NCBI GenBank assembly: GCA_027051995.1
Contig: JALUFY010000009.1
Location: 1-6,567 of the forward strand
Length of the DNA stretch: 6,567 nt
Direction of reading: 5' to 3'
DNA from: Hyphomicrobiales bacterium
Lineage (GTDB): Bacteria; Pseudomonadota; Alphaproteobacteria; Rhizobiales; Aestuariivirgaceae
Each line of letters opens with the position of its first letter. Position 1 is the stretch's first letter. Made by a program: the position numbers and the translations under genes. The notes under the pieces are model-generated. The model made no database searches and had not been told where the DNA came from. It saw only the letters and a program-made list of their open reading frames with translations. Of the stretch, positions 6,117 to 6,567 are shown piece by piece.

Positions 6117-6152
6117 GCTCTCCCGGCGTCCCGGTCCCTGTGATCCCCTGGC

Positions 6153-6166
6153 GGCGGAATTCCGCC
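6153..6166. repeat. 14-bp perfect palindrome between the coiled-coil gene and the amidotransferase gene
   Basis: GGCGGAATTCCGCC is a perfect inverted repeat, 37 bases upstream of the amidotransferase start codon on the minus strand. It has no loop and no U-run, so it looks more like a protein-binding site than a terminator. No convincing promoter boxes were seen around it in the 103-base gap. Confidence 0.45.
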
Positions 6167-6219
6167 ACGCTCAGCTTTGCAGGAGCCCGGCCCGATTGCA
6201 ACCGGAAAATGCGTAAGGC

Positions 6220-6558
6220 TCAGCCGGCCTTGCGCTTGCCCGCCCCGGCGGCTTTCGCTCCGGTCTTTCCGCCTTGCCGCGTCTTGTCCTTCATGGCCGA
6301 GCCGATCTTGCGGTTGAATTGCGCCATGGCGGCGTTGAGCTCATCAAGCTGCCTTTGCAGGGCGCGCACCTTTTCCTGCTCGCGGGCGTTTTCGCGGCGC
6401 AGGGCGGCCAGCCTCGTTTCGGCCTTCTGGCGGTCATGATACCTGCCGAACATGATCATGCCGGTGACGAAGAAACCGCCGAGAAGAACGGTGGTGATGG
6501 TCTTGGCGACCATGAAGCTGATACGCCTGTACCAGGCGATCATGCCGGTGACGTCCAT
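6220..6558 (-). CDS. Single-helix membrane protein with coiled coil and basic tail (possibly incomplete at its 5' end)
   Basis: I do not recognise this 112-residue protein. One membrane helix spans about residues 17-38 (KTITTVLLGGFFVTGMIMF). It is followed by a charged heptad-rich coiled coil at about 41-85 (KAETRLAALRRENAREQEK, then VRALQRQLDEL), and by a tail of Lys, Gly and Ala (90-112) resembling a low-complexity nucleic-acid or polyanion-binding tail. With the basic N-terminus (WYRR) the topology may be N-in, with the coiled coil in the periplasm, or the reverse; the basic tail favours the cytoplasm. Start choice is open: ATGs at 6558, 6543 and 6513 are all in frame, none has a strong ribosome site, and the frame stays open to the window edge. 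The layout recalls FtsB/FtsL-like or phage-shock-type small proteins, but I see no diagnostic motif. Confidence 0.6.
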   Translation of the reverse strand: MDVTGMIAWYRRISFMVAKTITTVLLGGFFVTGMIMFGRYHDRQKAETRLAALRRENAREQEKVRALQRQLDELNAAMAQFNRKIGSAMKDKTRQGGKTGAKAAGAGKRKAG

Positions 6559-6567
6559 GTCCAGAGC

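Noticed and set aside
5325..6143. 272-codon plus-strand open frame opposite the amidotransferase gene
   Set aside because: It is the antisense shadow of a gene with an intact Cys-His-Glu triad and a ribosome binding site.

Overview
The window is high-GC DNA with closely packed genes, signal-peptide proteins and lipobox signals, so it comes from a Gram-negative bacterium. An IalB-family secreted protein directly upstream of rlmN, together with a YkvA/DUF1232 protein and a small two-helix protein of a type I associate with alphaproteobacteria, points to an alphaproteobacterium. Genus cannot be settled from this window. It reads as ordinary chromosomal core and envelope genes. I see no rRNA, tRNA, CRISPR array, transposase, integrase or phage gene.

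Layout. 1-196 is a leader with a weak promoter candidate. 197-2176 (+) encodes a secreted YcbB/LdtD-type L,D-transpeptidase that cross-links peptidoglycan. 2221-2430 (-) is a 69-residue two-helix membrane protein, convergent with the transpeptidase gene. 2431-2695 is a divergent intergenic region with an imperfect 19-bp tandem duplication, a promoter-like pair and a small hairpin. 2696-3052 (+) is a short lipoprotein made almost only of a polysaccharide-export (Wza/KpsD N-terminal) domain. It converges on rlmN, with a hairpin lying over the rlmN stop codon.

From 3095 to the right end everything is on the minus strand. In transcription order (right to left) the genes are: a coiled-coil membrane protein cut near the window edge (6220-6558), a class I glutamine amidotransferase-like protein (5391-6116), a YkvA/DUF1232 protein (4882-5292), an IalB-family secreted protein (4284-4811) and rlmN (3095-4264). 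IalB and rlmN are 19 nt apart and very probably co-transcribed. The DUF1232 gene may lead that unit from a promoter-like pair in 5332-5360.

The shared theme of the non-housekeeping genes is the cell envelope: peptidoglycan cross-linking, a possible outer-membrane lipoprotein, a periplasmic IalB protein and two small membrane proteins. RlmN is a translation-fidelity enzyme, and the amidotransferase-like protein has no assignable substrate. I found no convincing new multi-gene system. The most unusual items are the stand-alone export-domain lipoprotein, the small membrane protein, the cysteine-rich amidotransferase and several palindromes and repeats between genes.
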